From Bacillota bacterium (GTDB taxonomy: Bacteria > Bacillota > Clostridia > Christensenellales > SZUA-584): 11,034 bases of DNA. The stretch is taken from assembly GCA_023441905.1 (NCBI GenBank), contig JAEZNC010000164.1, forward strand, positions 1-11,034, in the 5' to 3' direction. Below the pieces are notes generated by a model. The model saw only the letters and a list, made by a program, of their open reading frames with translations, did no database searches and was not told the origin of the DNA. A program made the translations under genes and the position numbers. Shown piece by piece: positions 1 through 6,147 of the stretch (positions within the stretch are counted from its first letter, which is position 1; the number at the start of each line of letters is the position of its first letter).

Positions 1-1
1 G

Positions 2-994
2 TTTGGATGTCAATCTGCTCATGTTTACAAAAATGACGACGGTGTGATCAAAATAGGATTTATGACGGATACAATGACGGTGGAAAGGTGGGCAAGAGAC
101 CGGGACATTTTTGTCACAAAAGCGGAAGAACTGGGCGCGACAGTGATCGTTCAGAACGGCTACGAAGACAGTGAACGTCAAAAGCAGATCGGCATGGAAA
201 TGATTGATCAGGGCGTGGACGTGCTGGCTGTGGTTGCTTATGATAAGGATACACTTTCCGATCTCGTGAAGTATGCCCAAAGCCAAAATGTCAAGTTCAT
301 CGCATACGACAGGCTCATCAAGAATGCCAATGTGGACCTTTATATTTCGTTTAACAATTACTCGGTGGGCCACCTGATGGCGCAGAAGGCCGTTGAGAAT
401 GTTCCCAACGGCAATTATCTGATACTCAACGGCCCCGAAACCGACAACAACGTTTTTATGATCAACAGCGCCTGCAACGAGGTTCTGGCGCCGTATATCG
501 ATGCCGGGCAAATCAATGTGGTGGGGGAAACGTTCATTGATGCTTGGCGCGATGAAGTGGCCTACGACTATGTGAGCAAAAAGATCAGTGAGGGTGTGCA
601 TATCGATGCCATCATTGCGGGAGACGACAGACTCGCCGAAGGTGCCATCAATGCGTTAAGTGAAAACCGGCTGGCCGGAAGTGTTTATGTGACAGGTCAG
701 GATGCGGAACTTGGAGCGTGCCAGCGCATTGTGGAAGAGACGCAGCACATGACGGTATATAAGCCGATCAGCGTGCTTGCGGAAGGAGCGGCCGAGATTG
801 CCGTGAAAATGGCGAAAGGCGAAAGCTTGACTTCGGCGGATACGATCAACGACGGCACATATGATGTCCCGTATATTTTCTATGAACCCACGCCGGTAAC
901 GAGTAAGAATATATTCGAAACGATTGTGAAGGGTGGTTTTTATACGATCGAACAGGTTTATCAAAATGTTCCGAAGAGCGAGTGGCCAAATTAA
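2..994 (+). CDS. xylF: XylF-type pentose ABC transporter substrate-binding lipoprotein (5' end outside the window)
   Basis: This is a periplasmic-binding-protein-type sugar receptor that would hand a pentose (probably D-xylose) to an ABC permease at the outer face of the membrane. A GTG at 44 is not the true start: the frame stays open to the left edge and reads Phe-Gly-Cys-Gln-Ser at 2-16. This looks like the end of a lipoprotein signal peptide with the lipid-modified Cys at 8-10. The mature protein then opens with the XylF-like pattern KIGFMTDTMTVERWARDRD, followed by a QGVDVLAVVAY segment, AYDRLIKNANVD and YISFNNYSVG. The C-terminus (residues NVPKSEWPN) is also typical of the family. About 330 codons are visible, near full mature length. 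The signal peptide and start codon are missing because of the window edge, not because of damage. No permease or ATPase gene follows, so those parts, if linked, lie upstream. Sugar specificity (xylose, arabinose or another pentose) is inferred, not shown. Confidence 0.88.
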   Translation, partial: FGCQSAHVYKNDDGVIKIGFMTDTMTVERWARDRDIFVTKAEELGATVIVQNGYEDSERQKQIGMEMIDQGVDVLAVVAYDKDTLSDLVKYAQSQNVKFIAYDRLIKNANVDLYISFNNYSVGHLMAQKAVENVPNGNYLILNGPETDNNVFMINSACNEVLAPYIDAGQINVVGETFIDAWRDEVAYDYVSKKISEGVHIDAIIAGDDRLAEGAINALSENRLAGSVYVTGQDAELGACQRIVEETQHMTVYKPISVLAEGAAEIAVKMAKGESLTSADTINDGTYDVPYIFYEPTPVTSKNIFETIVKGGFYTIEQVYQNVPKSEWPN

Positions 995-1170
995 TACGGA
1001 TAAAAAAACGGAATGACTCGCGCCGGAGTGCGCTGGTTTGCGTTCTCTTTGCTTTTATAAGGCGCATAGATAAATTGCAGAGCTGACACTGAGTGGCGCA
1101 GTATAGAGCGCCTAACGTTTGTCGGCTTTGTTTTTTGCCGTTTGCATGAGAAGTCAAAGCATGGGCTGGT

Positions 1171-1527
1171 ATGACGTATGGATATTCTGGCAACCAAAAA
1201 TGCGCTGCGATTAACTCGATGACAGGGCACGGCGGATTTTTCAAGGACGCTAATGTGGGATTAAAAAATCATGGCCGCCGCGATGGAGGCACCGGTGACT
1301 GTGATGTCGACGGCGGGAGAAGGCGGCCCCTAGGGCTTGGCAATACTGGCGGCGTATATGATGAACAAACAGGGCGAAACGCTGCCCGATTATCTGGACA
1401 GCCGCGTATACCGAGACAGACCGTGGAACCGGATGCGCCTGACATACAAGGATATAAGGTGTATATGAAGCGGTATGAGGCCGGCTTTGATATTGAGCGC
1501 AAGGCGGCAGAGGCCGTTCGCCTTTAA
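1171..1527 (+). pseudogene. Decayed C-terminal fragment of an FGGY sugar kinase (L-ribulokinase/xylulokinase type)
   Basis: Pieces of the C-terminal ATP-binding half of an FGGY pentulose kinase can be read only by changing frame. At 1178 frame 2 gives MDILATKN. From about 1205 frame 1 gives INSMTGHGGFFKDANVGLK. A run of six A at 1263-1268, where five would keep the frame, moves the reading to frame 2: IMAAAMEAPVTVMSTAGEGGP. A TAG at 1331-1333 stands where the family has an aromatic residue. Frame 2 then continues as GLAILAAYMMNKQGETLPDY and RVYRD. Near 1420-1430 it passes back to frame 1 for VEPDAPDIQGYKVYMKRYEA and the natural end at 1527. The N-terminal sugar-binding half is absent. The lesions are too many for one sequencing error, so the gene is dead here. 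Its place just before araD fits a former L-ribulokinase or xylulokinase. The 995-1170 stretch before it shows nothing I can assign. Confidence 0.82.
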
Positions 1528-1562
1528 GATTGAGTTGATATAAAAGAATTTATATTTGAAAG

Positions 1563-1607
1563 AAAAGGAGCCGGATCATGTGCCGGGTTATGGCTAGCCG
1601 CGAGTGA
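1563..1607 (+). promoter_or_regulatory. Strong Shine-Dalgarno site with a 9-codon minicistron ahead of araD
   Basis: AAAAGGAG at 1563-1570 is the best ribosome-binding site in the area. It lies 7 bases before an ATG at 1578, which opens only nine codons (MCRVMASRE) before TGA at 1605-1607. That stop overlaps a GTG at 1604 that is in frame with araD (GTGA). The family-supported araD start at 1658 has no good site of its own. A bulged stem-loop (GCT-A-GCCGC paired with GCGGC-AGC, about 1592-1620) covers the junction. The minicistron may couple or regulate araD translation, or it may be debris of an insertion that moved the original RBS away from araD. Confidence 0.45.
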
Positions 1608-1657
1608 ACAGCGGCAGCAAGCCATTTGCGGGTATCACAATGATCCGAACAAAATAT

Positions 1658-2350
1658 ATGTTGGAAGCATTAAAAAAGGACGTGCTCAAGGCGAATCTCG
1701 ATCTCGTGACATACGGGCTCGTGCTGCTCACATGGGGCAACGTGAGCGCGGTCGACGACGAGACGGGGCTTGTGGTGATCAAGCCAAGCGGCGTGAGCTA
1801 CGACACGATGACCGCGGACGATATGGTTGTGGTGGATCTTGACGGCAAGCGCGTGGAAGGAACGCTGAATCCGTCGTCCGACACGCCGACGCATGTGGAA
1901 ATTTACAAAGCCTTTAAGGGCGTGAAGGCTGTGGTGCACACGCATTCGAAATGGGCGACGAGCTGGGCACAGGCAAACAGGGACATACCGGCGCTCGGGA
2001 CGACGCACGCGGACAATTTCTATGGCAGCATTCCGTGCACGCGACGCATGACGGATGCCGAGATCACGGACGCATACGAAAAAGAGACAGGCACGGTCAT
2101 CATCGAGACGTTTAATCAGCGCGGTATCGACCCGCTTGAGGTCAGCGCGGTGATTGTGGCGAACCACGGGCCTTTCAGCTGGGGCACATCGTGCGCAAAG
2201 GCGGTGGAAAACGCGGTGGTGATGGAGTATGCGGCCGAGATGGCTTACATTGCGACGACTTTGAACCCCGAGGCGGATATCCAGCAAACGCTGCTCGACA
2301 AGCATTTTTTAAGAAAGCACGGCAAAAACGCCTATTACGGGCAGAAGTAA
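1658..2350 (+). CDS. araD: L-ribulose-5-phosphate 4-epimerase
   Basis: The enzyme is a class II aldolase-fold cytosolic metalloenzyme. It converts L-ribulose 5-phosphate to D-xylulose 5-phosphate, the last step of L-arabinose catabolism before the pentose phosphate pathway. With the start at 1658 the protein has 230 residues, matching the roughly 231 of the E. coli enzyme, and begins MLEALKKDVLKANL like the family. Expected functional residues are present: LTWGNVSAVD and IKPSG near the N-terminus, SSDTPTH with Asp75, zinc ligands His94 and His96 in VVHTHS, Asp119 in GTTHADNFYG, His170 in ANHGPFSWG, and Tyr227 in the AYYGQ tail. In-frame starts at 1604 (GTG) and 1640 (ATG) add residues not expected for the family. 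The start is the only uncertain point, because the strong RBS lies about 90 bases upstream and serves a minicistron. The neighbours are a pentose-binding protein and a broken kinase. By partial hand count its base composition is about 60% GC, richer than the signalling genes to its right. Confidence 0.95.
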   Translation: MLEALKKDVLKANLDLVTYGLVLLTWGNVSAVDDETGLVVIKPSGVSYDTMTADDMVVVDLDGKRVEGTLNPSSDTPTHVEIYKAFKGVKAVVHTHSKWATSWAQANRDIPALGTTHADNFYGSIPCTRRMTDAEITDAYEKETGTVIIETFNQRGIDPLEVSAVIVANHGPFSWGTSCAKAVENAVVMEYAAEMAYIATTLNPEADIQQTLLDKHFLRKHGKNAYYGQK

Positions 2351-2362
2351 TTAAAGTCAAGT

Positions 2363-2387
2363 AACGTCGGGCGATATATCCGGCGTT
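2363..2387 (+). repeat. Imperfect hairpin, copy 1 of a 25-base direct repeat
   Basis: The repeat starts 13 bases after the araD stop and can fold as a 9-bp stem (AACGTCGGG with TCCGGCGTT, using G-U pairs) around a 7-base loop. No T-run follows, so alone it is a weak terminator. It is 22/25 identical to the hairpin at 2585-2609. Two of the three differences fall in the stem and both keep pairing possible. Confidence 0.7.
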
Positions 2388-2421
2388 CACCTGTCTGAAA
2401 AATCTTGCTGTCATCCCCTCT

Positions 2422-2455
2422 GACGACGACCCAATAGGGCGGATTGGGTGTTGTC
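2422..2455 (+). repeat. Strong bulged stem-loop in the intergenic region
   Basis: GACGAC-G-ACCCAAT pairs with ATTGGGT-GTTGTC around the loop AGGGCGG. This gives 13 base pairs with one bulged G and one G-U pair. There is no T-run on either side, so it is not a canonical intrinsic terminator. Function unknown: it could be a 3' end stabiliser of the araD transcript or a relic of a small mobile repeat. Confidence 0.6.
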
Positions 2456-2491
2456 ACCGACAGACGGCCGGGGACAGAGAAAATGACTTAA

Positions 2492-2507
2492 ATTCGGTCA
2501 TTCGGTC
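2492..2507. repeat. Tandem octamer ATTCGGTC x2
   Basis: Two perfect head-to-tail copies of ATTCGGTC, followed by a further AT. They follow a GGGGACAGAGAAAATGACT segment that resembles the ends of dispersed repeats in other genomes. No transposase is present and no function can be assigned. Confidence 0.55.
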
Positions 2508-2584
2508 ATCTTTCCAGTACCCTCCGGTTCACCCCTTCGTGATAGTCATCTTTGAGAGGCTCATAAGACTTTATCGACATTCTG

Positions 2585-2613
2585 AACGTCGGACGATGTA
2601 TCCGGTGTTTTTT
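2585..2613 (+). terminator. Probable intrinsic terminator; copy 2 of the 25-base hairpin repeat
   Basis: AACGTCGGA pairs with TCCGGTGTT around a 7-base loop, and the 3' arm runs into a T6 tract at 2608-2613. This is the form of a rho-independent terminator for rightward transcription from the araD side. The stem is modest because of G-U pairs. It lies 100 bases before the next gene. Confidence 0.55.
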
Positions 2614-2647
2614 GCGTGTCGTGAAAATGTTATATATTGTTCATTCA

Positions 2648-2674
2648 TTGTTAAGTGAAAACAGCTAATATGAT
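2648..2674 (+). promoter_or_regulatory. Possible promoter for the receiver gene at 2713
   Basis: TTGTTA (2648-2653) and TATGAT (2669-2674) resemble sigma-A -35 and -10 elements, but the 15-base spacer is short. The stretch is AT-rich, lies just after the terminator, and ends 38 bases before the start codon. A usable RBS, GGAAG, is at 2701-2705. Weak call. Confidence 0.3.
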
Positions 2675-2712
2675 TTTGTGCAAAAAATTAATTGGTTACA
2701 GGAAGTTTGTGA

Positions 2713-3111
2713 ATGAGACAGGCAGACATATCACAACAAAAAATAATGGTGGTTGATCATATTTCGCAATATGTCAGGCTCATTGAGAGAATCCTGCTGA
2801 TCAACAGCTATCAGAATATTCTCTCAATAACCGATCCCATGATGGCTGTGACGATATACAAAGAATCTCGGCCGGATCTGCTGCTTATGAATATGGATAT
2901 GCCCGACTTAGACGGATTTGAAATACTGAGAATGCTTCAGGATGAGCGGCAAGACGAACCTTTGCCCGTGATCATGTTCTCGGAACAAACAGACGTCAGC
3001 AAAGCGTTTGAACTCGGTGTACAGGATGTGATTGCCAAGCCGTTTAGTCAAACAGAAGTTGTGGAAAGCGTCAACAGATTTTTCCGGCATCATACGCTTT
3101 CGGGCAATTGA
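2713..3111 (+). CDS. Stand-alone degenerate receiver domain (pseudo-receiver)
   Basis: This 132-residue protein is a single CheY-like receiver with no output domain. The fold is clear: a first strand KIMVVDH, the PDLLLMNMDMPDLDGFE block, the PVIMFSE strand, and VIAKPF with the conserved Lys and the cis-Pro loop. Two key positions are altered. The acidic pair that binds Mg2+ is Asp15-His16 instead of two acids, and the phosphoacceptor position is Asn60 (codon AAT) instead of Asp. Standard aspartyl phosphorylation should not be possible, so it probably acts through protein contacts, or is locked in one state. The start ATG has GGAAG 7 bases upstream. A broken receiver fragment and a histidine kinase follow on the same strand, so it may belong to that signalling cluster. 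A gene undergoing decay is the alternative, but the frame is intact over the full domain. Confidence 0.85.
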   Translation: MRQADISQQKIMVVDHISQYVRLIERILLINSYQNILSITDPMMAVTIYKESRPDLLLMNMDMPDLDGFEILRMLQDERQDEPLPVIMFSEQTDVSKAFELGVQDVIAKPFSQTEVVESVNRFFRHHTLSGN

Positions 3112-3183
3112 ACGAAAATACCATAAAAGAGTACCCAGCACATCTCCCGGTCTTGCAGTTTGCCGCGTAATGAGGAGCACAGC

Positions 3184-3339
3184 GACGGCACTGCGAAGAA
3201 GGCACCTGATGTGGTGTCGATTACAGCCCTCGGCACGCAGCTCAAAGTTGTAGAAGCCGTGGGCAGAGGGCCAAAAGATTTTATTGTGAAGCCTTTTAAA
3301 CAAGACAATGTGGTCAATACATTAAAAAGCCTCATGTAA
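3184..3339 (+). pseudogene. C-terminal remnant of a second CheY-like receiver
   Basis: In frame 1 this stretch reads KKAPDVVSITALGTQLKVVE, then AVGRGPKDFIVKPFKQDN, and ends with TLKSLM and a TAA at 3337-3339. The DFIVKPF motif carries the conserved Lys-Pro of receivers, and the ALG...VVEA...G..DFIVKPF pattern is typical of clostridial CheY proteins. No start codon, no phosphoacceptor segment and no N-terminal half can be found: upstream the frame is closed by TAA at 3124-3126 and its sequence is not receiver-like. It is most likely the tail of a deleted receiver gene, not a coding gene. It differs in sequence from the complete receiver just upstream, so it is not a simple recent partial duplication. 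Confidence 0.75.
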
Positions 3340-3365
3340 ACAGACAATACAAATTCACCGCTAAG

Positions 3366-3395
3366 TTTCAAAAGCACATTTCGATTGTATATATA
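3366..3395 (+). promoter_or_regulatory. Possible promoter in the 3340-3648 gap before the histidine kinase
   Basis: TTTCAA (3366-3371) and TATATA (3388-3393) with a 16-base spacer give a weak sigma-A-like match. The rest of the gap from 3340 to 3648 shows no convincing gene. The kinase frame happens to stay open back to 3463, but that part does not look like protein and lacks an RBS. Confidence 0.25.
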
Positions 3396-3648
3396 AGCAA
3401 AAGCTCGGCGACAAAAACGCCTGCTCTATTGTGCGAAGCGTTAAGATGAAACGCAGCATGTTTTGCCAGGGAATGAGGCGGTTCGGGCAAATCTTTCATT
3501 TGTGTGCTTTTCAGAGCGTGAGGCTCACTCGCAGCAAAGTGTAAACAAAAGAGGGATTGCACATACACCAGAGCCGCGGGATGTGACGGCTGTACGATTA
3601 ACCCGGCGGCACATGTCAAAGCAAACTTTTCTGACAAGGATATATAGA

Positions 3649-4953
3649 ATGAAGATATTAAGAAAGTTACTTAAAACATTCAACATTAAAAAGAGCTTAA
3701 AGGCCAAGAGCACATTGTTTATGCTTTTGCTGGGCGTTGTGCCGCTGCTCATCTTCGGCATTATAACCGTTTTATATCTGAACGCTGTTTTCAAAGATCA
3801 AGCCGGTAATATTGAACACGATTTCACTGTGGTGATCATCGCATTTGCCGCAACACTGATGATATCTGTGGTGCAGATAGTGGTGTTTCAAGTGAATGCA
3901 CGAAGAAAAATTTTTCATCCGATCAAGACAATCGTCCAGGCCCTTAGCGATCTTCAGGAGGGAAATATAACAGCGTGGGAACGGCTGGATGTGAAATTCA
4001 AAGACGAATTTGGTGAATTGGAAACGCTCTTCAATTCTTTCATCGATACCCGTGAAGACATGACTATGCAAAAAAAGCTTGAACGAAAGCTTAACGAACA
4101 AAACACAGAGCTGCAGGAAGCCATGGAAATGCTGAAGAGCACACAGCTGCACATGGTGCAGCAGGAGAGACTGGCGGCAATCGGTCAGCTGGCGGCCGGC
4201 GTGGCCCATGAAATTAATAATCCTCTCGGCTATGTGAGCGGCAATGCCGATATGCTGAAGATCTACGTGCAAAGGTACGAAGAAATACTCACCGATATGC
4301 GTTGCTTGATGACAGAGCTGCAGCCCGATAACCCATGTTGTGTGTATCTTGATAAAGTATGGGCAGAAAATAAAATTGATATGGTGATTGCGGATATGCC
4401 TGATCTGCTCGAGGACATTACCGAAGGGTTGAAGCGCATTTCCGCGATTGTCAACGGTCTTCGCGGGTTTTCCAGAAACAACCTTTTGGAGGGAAAGAGC
4501 ACCTACGATCTCAATGAAGGGATCAAAACCACGCTGCTTGTTGCCAACAACGAAATCAAGTACAACTGCGATGTGGGACTGGAACTGCAGGATATTCCGC
4601 CCGTCTACGCAAACGGCGGGCAGATCAATCAGGTTCTTTTAAATATCATCATTAATGCGTCGCATGCGATTCGGGCAAAGTTTGCGAGAGAAAAAGGATT
4701 CATCACCATAAAGACATACATGGAAGACGGGAAAGCCTGCTGCAGCATAGGCGATAATGGCTGCGGGATGACGCAAGAGGTTAAGAACAGAATTTTTGAG
4801 CCATTCTTTACAACAAAGCCGGTGGGCCAGGGGACGGGGCTCGGGCTCGGCATTGTTTATGACATCATATGCAAACAGCACGAAGGCAGTATTGATGTGC
4901 AGTCAAACGTTGGCGAAGGGACATGTTTTGTCTTTGCGCTGCCTGTGAAATAG
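3649..4953 (+). CDS. Membrane sensor histidine kinase with minimal extracellular part
   Basis: The protein has 434 residues when started at the ATG at 3649, which has AAGGA 8 bases upstream. In-frame ATGs further up (3463, 3613) lack such a site. Two membrane helices lie at about residues 21-47 and 60-82, separated by only about a dozen residues, so there is no extracellular sensor domain. A HAMP-like linker (about 84-140) and a coiled coil (about 138-172) follow. The dimerisation/phosphoacceptor box contains AGVAHEINNPL with His187. The catalytic domain shows the N box (NQVLLNIIINASHA, 327-340), G1 (DNGCGM, 369-374), the F box (FEPFFTTK) and G2 (GQGTGLGLGI). All motifs needed for autophosphorylation are intact. 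The input is probably membrane-derived or cytoplasmic. Its stop is 10 bases before the receiver-HDOD gene, its likely phosphotransfer partner. Confidence 0.93.
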   Translation: MKILRKLLKTFNIKKSLKAKSTLFMLLLGVVPLLIFGIITVLYLNAVFKDQAGNIEHDFTVVIIAFAATLMISVVQIVVFQVNARRKIFHPIKTIVQALSDLQEGNITAWERLDVKFKDEFGELETLFNSFIDTREDMTMQKKLERKLNEQNTELQEAMEMLKSTQLHMVQQERLAAIGQLAAGVAHEINNPLGYVSGNADMLKIYVQRYEEILTDMRCLMTELQPDNPCCVYLDKVWAENKIDMVIADMPDLLEDITEGLKRISAIVNGLRGFSRNNLLEGKSTYDLNEGIKTTLLVANNEIKYNCDVGLELQDIPPVYANGGQINQVLLNIIINASHAIRAKFAREKGFITIKTYMEDGKACCSIGDNGCGMTQEVKNRIFEPFFTTKPVGQGTGLGLGIVYDIICKQHEGSIDVQSNVGEGTCFVFALPVK

Positions 4954-4963
4954 TGTGGGAATC

Positions 4964-6130
4964 ATGAAAAAGATACTTGTTGTCGATGACGAAATTGCAA
5001 TTTTAAACTCTCTGCGCCGTGTTCTTAACAATTTGGGCTATGGCGTTCTTGTCGCAGACAGCGGTGATAAAGCTTTGGCGCTGATGTCGGAACAACAGAT
5101 CGATCTGGTGATCAGCGACATGAGAATGCCCGGTATGGATGGGTATGAACTGCTGTCTCGGGTAAAAGGCCTGTATCCTAACACGGTCAGAATTATACTC
5201 AGCGGCTATGCGGATGAAAAGCTCGTGATGAAAGCGCTGCTTAAAAACATTGCCCGCACCTATTTATTCAAGCCGTGGAACAATCATGAACTGGCCGAGC
5301 TGATCGAATATTTGTTTGAGACAGAAAAGCTGCTTCAAAGCAATCTGCTGTCGATGATCAACAATGCGGAAGACCTGCCGACGATCAAATCGAGCTACAG
5401 CCACATCCTGTCGTTAATTGATCAGGATGCGGAAATTGCCGTTGTGGCAAAGGCAATTACGGAAGACCAGACAATGGTGGGGAAGATCCTTCACATTGCC
5501 AATTCGGCGTTTTACGGCCTGAAGACGGGATCAGTTATGGAGGCGATAAAGTATCTTGGTCTCAAGGCCATCCGCGATATTGTGCTCTCCACACCGATTA
5601 TGGACTTGTTCAAAATGTCAGGACGTCACGCCGATATTATGGACAGACAGTGGTGCCATGCGTTTTATACGAATAAGGTTCTTGTTTTTCTGTATGAGAA
5701 GTTCTATCGTAAAAAGCTGTCGGAAATTGAGGGAAATGCCGGATTGCTGCATAACATCGGGTGTGCTTTTTTAATCAAACATCGGTATGCGGATTATATG
5801 GCAATAAGAAAGCGCGCTGCTCAGGAATCGGTATATGACAATGACTTGGAACGTGACATTTTCGGTTTCACCCATTGTGAGGCAGGCGGTTATCTTTTAA
5901 GCTGGTGGGATCTGCCATACCCGATTGTGGAATGCGCGCTCTATCATCAAACACCGTTTGATAAGAGGATAATCAACAAAGAGCTTGTGATGTCCGTTCA
6001 TTTGGCCCAAAAGTATGCATGCGAGTTGATTGCGGAACAAGTAACGGAGAAATTTTTCCCGGAAGTCTTTGAGGCGCTGTCTGTTGACCGGTATAAATTC
6101 GATCGTGCCATCAGCGCTCTGAACGAATAG
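4964..6130 (+). CDS. Response regulator with receiver and HDOD output domains
   Basis: The protein has 388 residues from the ATG at 4964. A GTG at 4955 would add three residues, but MKKILVVDDE is the usual receiver start. The receiver (1-120) is complete: Asp8-Asp9, phosphoacceptor Asp52 in ISDMRMPGMDG, Ser80 in ILSGY, and Lys103 in YLFKPW. After a short helical linker comes an HDOD domain (about 134-345) with the motifs LPTI, ILHIANSAFYG, AIKYLGLKAIRDIVLS and AGLLHNIGCAFL. HDOD is related to HD phosphohydrolases but generally lacks the metal-binding residues and is usually considered a signalling or scaffold domain. It is not a DNA-binding regulator. The gene follows the histidine kinase by 10 bases with no strong RBS of its own, so coupled translation is likely. 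It converges on the next gene with 17 bases between stops and no visible terminator. Confidence 0.92.
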   Translation: MKKILVVDDEIAILNSLRRVLNNLGYGVLVADSGDKALALMSEQQIDLVISDMRMPGMDGYELLSRVKGLYPNTVRIILSGYADEKLVMKALLKNIARTYLFKPWNNHELAELIEYLFETEKLLQSNLLSMINNAEDLPTIKSSYSHILSLIDQDAEIAVVAKAITEDQTMVGKILHIANSAFYGLKTGSVMEAIKYLGLKAIRDIVLSTPIMDLFKMSGRHADIMDRQWCHAFYTNKVLVFLYEKFYRKKLSEIEGNAGLLHNIGCAFLIKHRYADYMAIRKRAAQESVYDNDLERDIFGFTHCEAGGYLLSWWDLPYPIVECALYHQTPFDKRIINKELVMSVHLAQKYACELIAEQVTEKFFPEVFEALSVDRYKFDRAISALNE

Positions 6131-6147
6131 GGCCATGGGGATGCACG

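Noticed and set aside
1061..1137. Hairpins around GGCGC/GCGCC and CGGC/GCCG after the sugar-binding gene as a terminator
   Set aside because: Stems are only 4-5 bp and the T-run sits in the loop, not after the stem; too weak to call.
1670..2305. Long open frame on the minus strand across araD (211 codons)
   Set aside because: It is the Arg/His-rich shadow of a GC-rich gene on the other strand; no family motif, no RBS, and araD is unambiguous.
3463..3648. N-terminal extension of the histidine kinase from an ATG at 3463 or 3613
   Set aside because: The extra residues are not domain-like, and the only good RBS (AAGGA, 3636-3640) fits the ATG at 3649.
4955..4963. GTG at 4955 as start of the receiver-HDOD protein
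   Set aside because: The ATG three codons later gives the standard receiver N-terminus; the GTG start has no better RBS.
6131..6147. Bidirectional terminator between the converging HDOD and transglutaminase genes
   Set aside because: The 17-base gap has no stem-loop or T-run; none is visible in the adjacent gene ends either.
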